A stretch of 64,000 nucleotides of DNA from assembly GCA_009377495.1 (NCBI GenBank), contig WHTZ01000013.1, forward strand, positions 1 through 64,000, read 5' to 3'. Shown piece by piece: positions 1-7,681 of this stretch. Position 1 is the first letter of the stretch. Each line of letters begins with the position of its first letter. The position numbers and the translations under genes are program-made. The stretch comes from Luteitalea sp. (GTDB lineage: Bacteria; Acidobacteriota; Vicinamibacteria; Vicinamibacterales; Vicinamibacteraceae). The notes under the pieces were generated by a model that had not been told where the DNA came from, searched no databases, and saw only the letters and a program-made list of their open reading frames with translations.

Positions 1-125
1 CCGACAAGCCAGTGCTGGCTAGCGGCCCGCGTCGAGCGGGCCGCCGTGGCGGTCCACCTTCGCGCTTGGCGCTATGGCGGACTCGTCCGCCGAAGCTTTA
101 TGCGAAGGCGGAAGCCGCGCCCTAC
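1..125. repeat. REP-like mosaic repeat, copy 1
   Basis: Bases 1-51 match 9707-9757 at all but about three positions. They contain a 9-bp stem (GCGGCCCGC / GCGGGCCGC). Bases 79-92 and 102-125 match the reverse complement of 33436-33449 and 33401-33424, so the same mosaic recurs in opposite orientation. The element may extend left of the window. No protein is supported here, although an open frame runs through it into the next gene. Confidence 0.75.
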
Positions 126-130
126 CTTGT

Positions 131-154
131 AGGGCGCCCCTTTAGGGGCGCCCT
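131..154. repeat. perfect 10-bp inverted repeat hairpin
   Basis: AGGGCGCCCC-TTTA-GGGGCGCCCT is a perfect 10-bp stem with a 4-base loop, ending 10 bp before the ATG at 165. It has no following T-run, so it looks more like a repeat-derived hairpin than an intrinsic terminator. As part of a 5' leader it could affect initiation of the next gene. Confidence 0.7.
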
Positions 155-164
155 CGTCGTAGGA

Positions 165-1388
165 ATGACCAGCTTGCTGGTAGCGAGTGCCTGGGCGCAG
201 CCCGATCTACGCCAGATGGCCGGCACGCCGCTACCGAGCAGCGATTTGCCAAACGGCGCCGTGTCGGTGCGGGTCGTTCGGGGCGCGATCTCGAACAACG
301 TCAGCGACCAACGTGTGGAGCTCGTCGGAGGGCCGCAACCGTTGGCAGCCGCCACAGACGGGAGCGGACGCGCGCAGTTCGACGACGTACCGCGCGACGC
401 GACGCTGCGGGCGGTGGCGGTGGTGGACGGGGAGCGCCTTGAGTCGCAGCCATTTCAACGTCCCTTGCGAGGCGGCGTGCGACTGCTGCTCGCGGCTGGC
501 CTCGGCGACGTGGGCAGCGCGTCCGGCGGCGCGACCGGCGCTGCCCAGCCAGGTGACGTGGCTCTCGGCAACGACTCGCGCTTCATCGTCGAGCTGGCGG
601 AAGGCTCGGTTGAGGTGTTTGGCGCACTAGAGATCGTCAACGTCCAGAAAGTGCCTGTGCAGCCGTCCGCGCCTATCGTCTTCGAAGTGCCGCCGGATGC
701 GCAGAGCGCGACCGTGCTCGAGGGCTCGGCGAAGCAGGCGCTCGTTGAAGGTCAACGGGTTCTCGTCACCGGGCCGTTTGCTCCGGGATCGACGCCTGTT
801 CAGTTTGCGTATCGGTTGCCGTACTCGAATGGGCGCCTGACCATCGAACAGCGCGTACCAATTCCGCTGAGCCAGCTCAATGTTGCTGTGCGTCGCGCGG
901 GCGACATGCGCGCGGATGTACGAGGCGCCGCGCAGCAGCGCGAAACAGCATTCGAGGGGCGAACATACCTGGTTGCCGGTGGGCCAGGTCTCGCACGCGG
1001 TGAGACCGTGCGCATCGACCTGGAAGGCTTGCCGCACCATCCGCGCTGGCCGCTGTATCTGGCGATTGGTCTTGCGGCTGCCATCCTCCTCAGTGCGACG
1101 CTGGTGTTGATGAAGCCTGTTCGGGAGGACGTCGCGGATACTGGGGCACTCGAGGCACAGCGCCGGACACTGCTCGAGGCGCTCGTGGCGGTCGAGCATC
1201 AGCAGGCCACGGGTGCGCTCGAGATGAGCGCGTACGCTGCGAAGCGCGCCGCGCTCGTTGAGGCGCTCGAACCCATCTACGAGCAGATCGACCGCCTGCA
1301 CCGTAACACACCCGCGGCGCGAGGCGCGGGAGCGGGCGCAGACCTCCGACCCAAAGCCGCGAGCCCCGATCCGGTTGCACGGGCCTGA
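165..1388 (+). CDS. membrane-anchored protein with carboxypeptidase-regulatory-like domain, ccm-associated
   Basis: About 407 aa. An N-terminal hydrophobic stretch ends in ASAWAQ, like a short signal peptide. It is followed by a beta-rich extracytoplasmic region that looks like a carboxypeptidase regulatory/transthyretin-like fold. A single membrane helix (starting WPLYLAIGLAAAILLS) follows at about residues 295-316. A cytoplasmic helical tail (RRTLLEALVAVEH... AAKRAALVEALEPIYEQID) resembles the short helical hairpins of CcmI/CcmH-type assembly proteins. The stop overlaps the ccmA-ccmB start (TGATG), so the two are translationally coupled and a role in cytochrome c maturation is inferred. The start is uncertain: the frame stays open to position 12, but that part is repeat DNA and the ATG at 165 has no good ribosome-binding site. 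Confidence 0.65.
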   Translation: MTSLLVASAWAQPDLRQMAGTPLPSSDLPNGAVSVRVVRGAISNNVSDQRVELVGGPQPLAAATDGSGRAQFDDVPRDATLRAVAVVDGERLESQPFQRPLRGGVRLLLAAGLGDVGSASGGATGAAQPGDVALGNDSRFIVELAEGSVEVFGALEIVNVQKVPVQPSAPIVFEVPPDAQSATVLEGSAKQALVEGQRVLVTGPFAPGSTPVQFAYRLPYSNGRLTIEQRVPIPLSQLNVAVRRAGDMRADVRGAAQQRETAFEGRTYLVAGGPGLARGETVRIDLEGLPHHPRWPLYLAIGLAAAILLSATLVLMKPVREDVADTGALEAQRRTLLEALVAVEHQQATGALEMSAYAAKRAALVEALEPIYEQIDRLHRNTPAARGAGAGADLRPKAASPDPVARA

Positions 1389-2947
1389 TGACCGCGCCGC
1401 CCCGTTTCTCCCCTGGCTCCACCGGAAGCCTGCGCCTGGTAGGCGTCTCACGCGACTACGGGCGACTGCGAGCGCTGACAGATGTCTCGCTCGAGTGCCG
1501 CGCCGGAGAGATCGTGGGCATCCTCGGACCAAACGGCGCGGGCAAGTCTACGCTGCTCGCGCTGTTGGCGACGCTCGCACGCCCGTCCGCGGGGCGAATC
1601 GAGTATGGTGACGGCCGCGCGCCGGAGTCCGCAGACGCCCGTGCACGCGTTCGTCGGGACCTTGGTGTGCTTGGCCACGAGCTGTGTCTCTATCCAGAGC
1701 TGACCGCACGGGAGAACCTGCGCTTTTTCGCGCGATTGTACGTCGCCACCGATGTCGAGGCGCGCGTCGAGGCGGCGCTCAGAGCAGCGCGCCTCGAGGG
1801 GCGCGCCGACGATCCGGTAAGTGGATTTTCTCGTGGCATGCGTCAGCGGCTCGGATTCGAGCGGGCCGTCATTCACGAGCCGCGGTTCCTGCTACTGGAC
1901 GAGCCTTTCACCGGGCTCGACGACTTTTCGGCAGACCGTTTAGTGGAGCGGCTACGAGCCCTGCGTGCGGCCGGCGTCGGCGTCGTCGTGGCGACGCACG
2001 ACCTGGAGCTGGTGGATGGCGTGATCGATCGCGCCGGGATTCTTCGAGCGGGACGCGCAACGGTCGTCGACGCGCGCGGCACCGCGCTCCGGGCACTCTA
2101 TGCGCGCGTCGTGCGCAACGAATCGGCATCCAGCACCTTCCGCCTCCGCGATTCGCGCTTCGGCGGACAAGCTGCACCCAGCACCCCAGCACCCAGCACC
2201 CCAGCACCCAGCACCCCAGCACCCAGCACCCCAGCACCGAGCGCCCCAGCACCCAGCGCCCCGACGGCAACCTTCGCCCGTGTCGTCTGGCAAATCCTAC
2301 GTAAGGACTTGCTGATCGAGACGCGTAATCGGGAGGTGGTGGCCACCACATTGTTCTTCGCGGTCGCGTGCGTGCTCGTCTTCTCCTTTGGCTTCGTGGA
2401 AGAAGGACGCCCGGTGCGAGAGGCGGTAGGCGGCATTCTGTGGATCGCGGTGGCGTTCTCGGGCACGCTTGCGCTCGGTCACGTCTTCGAGCGGGAGCGC
2501 AGTAACGCCACGCTGCAGGGGCTGCTGCTCGCGCCGGTCTCGCGTGCTGCCGTGTACCTCGGGAAGCTCGGGGGCATTCTCGCGCTGATGGCGGCGGTGG
2601 AGTTGGTGGTCGTGCCCCTCGTGGTGCTGTTTTTCCAGGTGCGGGACATCGCGCAACCGTTGCTGCTCGTGGCGCTCCTCGCGGCGGGCACGGTCGGGTT
2701 CGCGGCCGTCGGTGCGCTTTTTGCGGCCATGCTCACCCGGGCCACGAGTCGCGAGGTGCTCCTGCCGATCCTCCTGTACCCCATGACCGTGCCCGTCCTG
2801 ATTGCCGGCGTGCGCGGCACCCTGTCGCTCCTCGATCCGTCTCACGATGACGCGATGGCTGTCACGTGGCTGGCCATGCTGATATTCTTCGACACCGTGT
2901 TCCTTACGCTCGCGCTCTGGACGTTCGAGGCGCTCATGACGGAGTAG
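1388..2947 (+). CDS. ccmA-ccmB: CcmA-CcmB fusion, heme/cytochrome c maturation ABC transporter
   Basis: 519 aa. Residues about 15-235 are an ABC ATPase with Walker A GPNGAGKS (47-54), signature FSRGMRQR, Walker B FLLLDEP and H-loop ATHD. Residues about 262-293 are a PAPST/PAPSA tandem linker. Residues about 298-519 are a CcmB-type permease with six hydrophobic helices. CcmA and CcmB are normally separate subunits of the CcmABCD complex, which releases heme-loaded CcmE in system I cytochrome c biogenesis. Here they form one polypeptide. ccmC and ccmD follow on the same strand. ccmE, ccmF and ccmH are not in the window. The fusion joint is DNA of the same type as intergenic repeats elsewhere. 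Confidence 0.9.
   Translation: MTAPPRFSPGSTGSLRLVGVSRDYGRLRALTDVSLECRAGEIVGILGPNGAGKSTLLALLATLARPSAGRIEYGDGRAPESADARARVRRDLGVLGHELCLYPELTARENLRFFARLYVATDVEARVEAALRAARLEGRADDPVSGFSRGMRQRLGFERAVIHEPRFLLLDEPFTGLDDFSADRLVERLRALRAAGVGVVVATHDLELVDGVIDRAGILRAGRATVVDARGTALRALYARVVRNESASSTFRLRDSRFGGQAAPSTPAPSTPAPSTPAPSTPAPSAPAPSAPTATFARVVWQILRKDLLIETRNREVVATTLFFAVACVLVFSFGFVEEGRPVREAVGGILWIAVAFSGTLALGHVFERERSNATLQGLLLAPVSRAAVYLGKLGGILALMAAVELVVVPLVVLFFQVRDIAQPLLLVALLAAGTVGFAAVGALFAAMLTRATSREVLLPILLYPMTVPVLIAGVRGTLSLLDPSHDDAMAVTWLAMLIFFDTVFLTLALWTFEALMTE
2174..2262 (+). repeat. in-frame CCCAGCA tandem repeat (CcmA-CcmB linker)
   Basis: Degenerate 15-bp units of the CCAGCACCCAGCACC type, repeated about six times, encode the PAPST linker of the fusion. 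The same units occur between genes at 4102-4143 and 52390-52427. Confidence 0.85.
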
Positions 2948-3015
2948 GAGGTGACAGGGTGACAAGGTCAGGGGATCGGGAATCGGGAATAAGGGTGACA
3001 AGGTGACAGGGTGAA
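2948..3015. repeat. intergenic degenerate tandem string (GGTGACA / GGGAATC type)
   Basis: Begins directly after the ccmA-ccmB stop and fills most of the gap to ccmC. It contains runs such as AGGTGACAGGGTGACAAGG and ATCGGGAATCGGGAATAAGG. No reading frame or classical promoter was recognised inside it. Confidence 0.8.
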
Positions 3016-3039
3016 CGACGGACTCGAGAGGCGAGAGCG

Positions 3040-3699
3040 ATGCTGAACCGGATGGCTGTGCCAGCGCTCGTGCTGGGGCTCGTGATGCTCGTGCTCGCGC
3101 CGTTCTTCATTGCGGCTGCGCCGTACGAGTCCACCATGGGCCTGGTGCAGAAGATCTTCTACTTGCACCTTCCGTCGTGGATCGCGATGTTCCTGGCGAT
3201 CTTTGTGTGCGGCATCGCCAGCATCCGCTTCCTGTGGACGCGCCGCGAATCCGCGGATCACGTGGCGCTTGCCGCGGCAGAGCTCGCGCTGCTCTTCGGG
3301 GCCATCGGCTTGATGACGGGCCCGATGTGGGCGCGCAAGGCCTGGGGCGTATGGTGGGAATGGGACGTGCGGCTCACGTCCGCGCTGGTGCTGTGGATGA
3401 TCTTTGCCGCCTACGGACTGCTGCGCCGGTTCGGGGGTCCGGGGTCCGAGCGCCTGGCGGCCGGCGTGGCGATCTTCGGCATGGCCAACGTGCCGTTCGT
3501 GTATTGGTCGGCGAATCTGTGGCGCACGATGCATCCGAAGACCACCGTGCTGCCCACGCTAGTGCCCGCGATGATGGGGCCGATGCTGTGGTGTGTGGGC
3601 GCGTTCCTGGTGCTGTTCATTGTTTTACTGGCGGCGCGCGTGCGCATCGCAGAGCAGGAGTCGCTCTTGGACGATGTCATGCGCGCCCGGGAAGCCTGA
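3040..3699 (+). CDS. ccmC: CcmC, heme-handling membrane subunit of cytochrome c maturation
   Basis: 219 aa with six predicted membrane helices. It carries the tryptophan-rich heme-handling motif WGVWWEWD at about residue 108. Candidate axial histidines lie in FYLHLPS (about 48) and in MHPKTTVLP (about 167). CcmC loads heme onto the chaperone CcmE in the periplasm. Length and motifs are normal for the family. It sits between ccmA-ccmB and ccmD in the same operon. Confidence 0.93.
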   Translation: MLNRMAVPALVLGLVMLVLAPFFIAAAPYESTMGLVQKIFYLHLPSWIAMFLAIFVCGIASIRFLWTRRESADHVALAAAELALLFGAIGLMTGPMWARKAWGVWWEWDVRLTSALVLWMIFAAYGLLRRFGGPGSERLAAGVAIFGMANVPFVYWSANLWRTMHPKTTVLPTLVPAMMGPMLWCVGAFLVLFIVLLAARVRIAEQESLLDDVMRAREA

Positions 3700-3738
3700 G
3701 GCAGCTCGCTCTACCCCCGTACCGAGAAGGAGATCACG

Positions 3739-4089
3739 ATGCGACCAGTGACGCGCCGATGGTGTATGCGCCTCATGACCGTGGCGTTACTGGCGGTGGT
3801 ATGCACGACACGACCCGCGGTGGTGGTCGGCACGACGGGCGACGTCGCGCGCGCCGCAGACGTTGCCGCCTCGAGTGCAGAGCAGCCGCAAGAACCGCCG
3901 GCGCGCGAGGAGTTCGTTCCCGTCAGCGAGCTTCCGCCCGAAGAGCAGATCCCGGCCGCTCCTTTGCTCATAGCAGGCTACGCGGTTGCCTGGCTGGTGG
4001 TCATCGGCTACGTGTGGCGTCTCTGGCGACGCTTGGCCCGTGTCGAGCGCGAGCTCCACGAGGCACTTCGAGCTGAGGGGAAACCGTGA
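3739..4089 (+). CDS. ccmD: CcmD-like protein with N-terminal signal segment
   Basis: 116 aa. The C-terminal part (PLLIAGYAVAWLVVIGYVW then RLWRRLARVERELHE) is a CcmD-like single helix followed by a basic/acidic cytoplasmic helix. Ordinary CcmD is only 40-70 aa. Here an extra hydrophobic leader (LMTVALLAVVCTTRPAVVVG) and a Pro/Glu-rich linker precede it, so the protein may be a two-helix protein or be processed. An AGAAGGAG ribosome-binding site precedes the ATG. CcmD stabilises the CcmABC-CcmE complex, and the position after ccmC supports the call. Confidence 0.75.
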   Translation: MRPVTRRWCMRLMTVALLAVVCTTRPAVVVGTTGDVARAADVAASSAEQPQEPPAREEFVPVSELPPEEQIPAAPLLIAGYAVAWLVVIGYVWRLWRRLARVERELHEALRAEGKP

Positions 4090-4101
4090 CGGAGTGCAGG
4101 A

Positions 4102-4143
4102 GTGCTGGGTGCTGCGTGCTCGGTGCACCTCAGCACCCGGCAC
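4102..4143. repeat. imperfect palindrome of GTGCTGG / CAGCACC units
   Basis: Arms 4102-4114 and 4131-4143 pair at 12 of 13 positions. The units match the CcmA-CcmB linker DNA and the string at 52390. It lies between ccmD and the next small gene. Confidence 0.7.
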
Positions 4144-4167
4144 CGCGGCACTGTTCGGAGCCCTTCG

Positions 4168-4338
4168 ATGCCTGAGCTCAGCAACATGACCGCCGCGCAC
4201 TTCATCTTCATTCCCGCGGTCCTGCTCATCGGCATTGTGCTTGGCTGGATTCTCGGCTCGCGCGCCGCGGCGGATCACTACCGGGCCGAATTGCGCCGGC
4301 GGGAGGAGCGGCTCAAAAATAGAGCAGTCGACAAGTAG
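4168..4338 (+). CDS. small single-pass membrane protein of the ccm locus
   Basis: 56 aa. One membrane helix (FIFIPAVLLIGIVLGWILGS) is followed by a strongly charged helix (RAELRRREERLKNRAVDK). No family is recognised with certainty. The topology resembles CcmD or other small assembly factors, and it follows the CcmD-like gene on the same strand. The ATG at 4168 was chosen because the frame upstream is repeat DNA. It converges on the phosphoesterase gene. Confidence 0.6.
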   Translation: MPELSNMTAAHFIFIPAVLLIGIVLGWILGSRAAADHYRAELRRREERLKNRAVDK

Positions 4339-4357
4339 TGGATCGGAAGTCCCGTCG

Positions 4358-5101
4358 CTACCTTCCAACGGCCAATCGGGTCGCTAAGCTGAGAGGCAGG
4401 CCCGCCTCGAGAATGCGCGCTTGCGCGACCGCAACCGGATACGGGACCCTACGGAGCTCGACCACGTGGGCATCTGTGTCAACGATGGCGAACGCCGCGC
4501 GTGGATCGCCGTCGCGCGGCTGACCGACGGACCCCGGATTAATGAGGATGCGGCCGTTCGCAGGCAGGGCGATACGTCCTGACACATCCGGCCGCACGTA
4601 TCGAACCCCGTTGGTTTCGTCCGGAAGGCGATACACACCTTGAACGTGCGTATGGCCGAACAACCCTAGCGGCCTTCGGAGCAGATCGACCGCGTGCTCG
4701 GCGTCCTCCAATGTGAAGATATAGAAATCCTCATCATCGGGCGCGCCGTGCCAGAGCTCGACGTTCTCGTCCAGCAGCACGGGGCCGGCCGGCAGTGTCC
4801 GCAGGTACTCCCGATTCGTCGCGTCGAGCGCCTCGATCGTCCAGGTCACGGCATGGCGCGCCGCCGGGTTGAACGTCTCCGGCGCGAGAAGGCCGCTCGC
4901 CACCTTGTCATGATTGCCACGAATGACGAGGTTGGGCCGCAGCTCGCGGATCTGTTCGATGACCACGTTCGGGTCGGCGCCGTAGCCGACGAGATCACCG
5001 AGAACCAGGAAGCTGTCGTAGGAACGGGGCGGTGCTGTCGCAAGCACGGCCTCGAGCGCCTGGAAATTGGCGTGGAGGTCGCTGAGCACGAGATAACGCA
5101 T
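4358..5101 (-). CDS. metallophosphoesterase, YfcE/MJ0936-like
   Basis: 247 aa starting MRYLVLSDLHANFQ. Calcineurin-like dinuclear metal motifs are present: D-x-H in SDLHAN, GDLVGYG, RGNHDKV, and distal histidines in WHGAP and FGHTHVQG. It also has an INPGSVGQPRDG segment, typical of the small phosphodiesterase subfamily. The true substrate is unknown. An ATG 36 bp upstream (5137) is in frame but adds only unrelated residues. The gene converges with the ccm locus and lies next to aroK on the same strand. Confidence 0.88.
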   Translation of the reverse strand: MRYLVLSDLHANFQALEAVLATAPPRSYDSFLVLGDLVGYGADPNVVIEQIRELRPNLVIRGNHDKVASGLLAPETFNPAARHAVTWTIEALDATNREYLRTLPAGPVLLDENVELWHGAPDDEDFYIFTLEDAEHAVDLLRRPLGLFGHTHVQGVYRLPDETNGVRYVRPDVSGRIALPANGRILINPGSVGQPRDGDPRAAFAIVDTDAHVVELRRVPYPVAVAQARILEAGLPLSLATRLAVGR

Positions 5102-5238
5102 GTGAAAGTGGAGGAAAAGAGGCGTGTCTCGCCCCAAGGGCCAAACGCATGGCCGGTGCAGGCCTCATGGGCACACTCCCCCCTGAGGATGTACAACGTG
5201 CGCGTGACGGTAGGCGAACAGCCACCAAGCCGAGGTCG

Positions 5239-5739
5239 CTAAAGGCTGAGTTGGTCGAGTAGTCGCTCGACGAGCTCTTCGGCATCTTTGCCACGCGTAT
5301 CGAGTTGCAGGTGCGCTTCGGCGTATGTAGCACGACGAGCGAGATAGAGCTGCTCGAGCTGCACGCGGTTTTGGGCCAGCGGTCGTCGGCCGTCGGTCGG
5401 CAGACGGGCGGTGACCTCGTCCAGCGGCGCGTCGAGCCAAACCACCAAGCCGTCGGTGTTCATCGCCCAGCGGTTGGCCGGCTGGGTGTAGGTGCCACCG
5501 CCCGTGGCGACCACCAAGTAGCGCTCTGGCAGCAGTGATTGCAGTGCCTCGCGCTCGACCTGCCGGAAATACGGCTCACCGTACAGAGCAAAGATATCAG
5601 CGATCCTGCACCGCTCCCGCGTCTCAATGAGCGTGTCGAGGTCTTCCATGCGCCACGACAGGCGCCGCGCGAGCAGCCGGGCCACGGTCGTCTTTCCGGC
5701 CGCCATGAAGCCGACCAAGTACACCTTATCCGTCATCAC
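5239..5739 (-). CDS. aroK: shikimate kinase
   Basis: 166 aa, normal family length. The P-loop is GFMAAGKTT, the shikimate-binding acidic motif is EDLDTLIE, and a GGG motif lies in VATGGGTY. An arginine-rich lid region (RRPLAQNR) follows. It phosphorylates shikimate at the 3-position. aroA, the next enzyme of the chorismate pathway, lies immediately upstream on the same strand, separated by a short repeat string. Confidence 0.93.
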   Translation of the reverse strand: MMTDKVYLVGFMAAGKTTVARLLARRLSWRMEDLDTLIETRERCRIADIFALYGEPYFRQVEREALQSLLPERYLVVATGGGTYTQPANRWAMNTDGLVVWLDAPLDEVTARLPTDGRRPLAQNRVQLEQLYLARRATYAEAHLQLDTRGKDAEELVERLLDQLSL

Positions 5740-5745
5740 ACACTA

Positions 5746-5775
5746 GGGACCAGGGGTCAGGGGTCAGGGTCAGGC
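5746..5775. repeat. intergenic tandem string (AGGGGTC type)
   Basis: ACCAGGGGTCAGGGGTCAGG fills the gap between aroA and aroK. The complementary string CCCTGACCCCTGACC recurs at 34782-34818. Confidence 0.7.
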
Positions 5776-5793
5776 CCAATGCTCACGCTCCTC

Positions 5794-7128
5794 TCACCTG
5801 CACAGCGACGCCAGGGTCGCGAAGAATCCCGGGTACGAGACGTTGGCGGCGTCGGCGCCTTGCACGACCACCGCCGCCCGTGCGCCCAGCGCGGCAATGG
5901 CAAACGCCATGGCCAGCCGATGATCGTCACAGGCGTCCGCCACTCCGCCCGCGAGCGGCCGGCTGCCGCGAACCTCGAAGCCGTCCGGCAGCTCCTCGGC
6001 ATCCGCTCCAAGAGCGCGCAACCCAGAAACGAGCGCCGCAATACGGTCGCTCTCTTTCGTCCTGAGCTCAGCCGCGCCGGTTACGCGCAGCCCACCGCCA
6101 AATGTGGCCAGGGCCGCCAGGGCTGGCAGCTCGTCGATGAGCCCCGGCACCTCCGCCGGAGCGATCTCAACAGGACGAAGCGTGCCGTGCGCCACCTGAA
6201 CGCTGCCCACGGGCTCCTCGTCCACAGCGTCCGGCGTCTCACGGCGGTTCCCGGGAGTCAGCACGACGCGGACACCCATACGCTCCAGCACATGAAAGAC
6301 TGCAGTGCGCGAGGGGTTCAGACCGACCTCGACAATTTCGACCGCGGAACCCGGCAGGGCAGCACCCGCCACAGCCCAGAATACCGCCGATGAGACGTCG
6401 CCAGGCACCGCGACCGGCGTGCCCCGGAGTGATTGCTCTCCTTCCAGCGTGACCACCAGACCGTCGACGTCGACGTGGGCGCCGAACGTCCGGAGTGCCC
6501 GTTCCGTATGATCTCTCGTTGTGGCCACTTCACGCACGATGGTGCGGCCACGCGTTTGGAGCCCCGCCAACAGAATGGCGGTCTTCACCTGAGCGCTTGG
6601 TACGTCGGGCGTGTAGTCGATGGGGGAGAGGGTCCCGCCGCGAACCGTCAGCGGCGGTCGCCCATCTACCGCCTCGACCTCGGCGCCCATCTGGCGGAGT
6701 GGGCGCACGATGCGTGTCATGGGCCGGCGGCGCAACGACTGGTCGCCCGTGAGCGTCGTCTCGAAGGGGTGTGCAGCGACGACTCCGGCCAGCATGCGAA
6801 GGGCGGTGCCGGAATTGCCGGCGTCGAGCGGCGCGTTGGGCGGCTGGAGCCCACTGAGGCCACGCCCGATGATCCGTATCGTGGGGCCGAGGCGCGAGGT
6901 TGAGGCCGGATCGAGACAAGTGACCTCGACGCCCAGTTGTGCCAGGCAGGTGAGCGTGGACGCGCAATCGGCGCCGGGCGCGTAGCCGTGAATCTCGCTC
7001 ACCCCACCGGCTAGCGCGGCCAGAATGGCATACCGATGCGAAATAGACTTGTCGCCGGGCACGCGCACCCTGCCTACGACGCGGCGCGCCGGCGAGACGG
7101 TTTCAGACGCTTGAAATTCAACCGACAT
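5794..7128 (-). CDS. aroA: 3-phosphoshikimate 1-carboxyvinyltransferase (EPSP synthase)
   Basis: 444 aa. Family motifs in order: PGDKSISHR (substrate Lys-Ser), GNSGTALRML, TGDQSLRRRP, QVKTAILLAGL, the catalytic-region acidic motif in LIDELPALA, ELRTKESDRI and DDHRLAMAFAI. It joins shikimate-3-phosphate and PEP to make EPSP. The start was set at MSVEFQASE because the open frame upstream is antisense to the 7240-7674 gene and crosses repeat DNA. It forms an aroA-aroK unit. Confidence 0.95.
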   Translation of the reverse strand: MSVEFQASETVSPARRVVGRVRVPGDKSISHRYAILAALAGGVSEIHGYAPGADCASTLTCLAQLGVEVTCLDPASTSRLGPTIRIIGRGLSGLQPPNAPLDAGNSGTALRMLAGVVAAHPFETTLTGDQSLRRRPMTRIVRPLRQMGAEVEAVDGRPPLTVRGGTLSPIDYTPDVPSAQVKTAILLAGLQTRGRTIVREVATTRDHTERALRTFGAHVDVDGLVVTLEGEQSLRGTPVAVPGDVSSAVFWAVAGAALPGSAVEIVEVGLNPSRTAVFHVLERMGVRVVLTPGNRRETPDAVDEEPVGSVQVAHGTLRPVEIAPAEVPGLIDELPALAALATFGGGLRVTGAAELRTKESDRIAALVSGLRALGADAEELPDGFEVRGSRPLAGGVADACDDHRLAMAFAIAALGARAAVVVQGADAANVSYPGFFATLASLCR

Positions 7129-7129
7129 T

Positions 7130-7190
7130 TCCCGATTCCCGCAGGCTGTTTCCTGATTGCTGATTCCCGATTCCCGATTCCCGATTCCCT
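7130..7190. repeat. intergenic tandem string (CCCGATT type)
   Basis: Four or more near-perfect GATTCCC heptamers flank an AGGCTGTTTCCTGATTGC core. It lies between the divergent aroA and anti-sigma-type genes, immediately upstream of the aroA ATG. It would therefore be in the aroA 5' leader. Confidence 0.8.
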
Positions 7191-7239
7191 GGGTGCTTGA
7201 CCCCTTTATCTCACTAATGGTAATCGTTCGCGGGGCTGC

Positions 7240-7674
7240 ATGACCGATTCGGCGAGTATCGTCCGTCTCACGATCCCGAGCGAGTTCGAGATGCTCGACT
7301 TCGTTCAGCTCGTCTCCGATCGGTTGTGCGAGGCCTGCGCGCTCGACGAGGACGGGGTCCACTGGGTGGGCGTCGCGGTCCGCGAGTCGGTCATTAACGC
7401 GATCAAGCACGGGAATCACCTCGACGAGGCCAAACACGTGACCGTGGAGTTCGCGCTGGTGCCGGGCGACGTTCCGGCCGAGCTGGTTGTCCGCGTGCGC
7501 GACGAGGGCGAGGGATTCGACCCAGGTGAGCTGGCCGACCCACTCGAGCCGGACAACCTGCTGAGGTCGGGCGGCCGCGGGATCTTCTTCATGCGCAGCT
7601 TCATGGACGAAGTCGACATTCAACGCGCCAGCGAGGGCGGCATGGAAGTGCGCATGGTCAAGCGATTACGTTAG
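7240..7674 (+). CDS. anti-sigma regulatory factor-type histidine-kinase-like ATPase (RsbW/RsbT-like)
   Basis: 144 aa, a stand-alone HATPase domain. The N box is ESVINAIKHGN, the G1 box DEGEGFDP and the G2 region GGRGIFFMRSFMD. These small GHKL proteins bind ATP and either phosphorylate STAS anti-anti-sigma partners or sequester sigma factors. No STAS protein, sigma factor or phosphatase lies nearby, so the partner is unknown. The gene ends 7 bp before the inositol-phosphatase-like gene and is likely co-transcribed with it. Confidence 0.85.
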   Translation: MTDSASIVRLTIPSEFEMLDFVQLVSDRLCEACALDEDGVHWVGVAVRESVINAIKHGNHLDEAKHVTVEFALVPGDVPAELVVRVRDEGEGFDPGELADPLEPDNLLRSGGRGIFFMRSFMDEVDIQRASEGGMEVRMVKRLR

Positions 7675-7681
7675 GGGAAGC

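Noticed and set aside
131-154. Intrinsic terminator before the first gene
   Set aside because: Perfect hairpin but no T-run on either strand and it sits in repeat DNA.
627-1532. Long open frame on the minus strand opposite the ccm-associated gene
   Set aside because: High-GC antisense frame without any recognisable motif; the plus-strand gene has clear signal, helix and operon context.
7129-7623. Upstream extension of aroA (frame stays open to 7623)
   Set aside because: It crosses the tandem string and lies antisense to the HATPase gene; EPSP synthase homology begins at MSVEFQASE.
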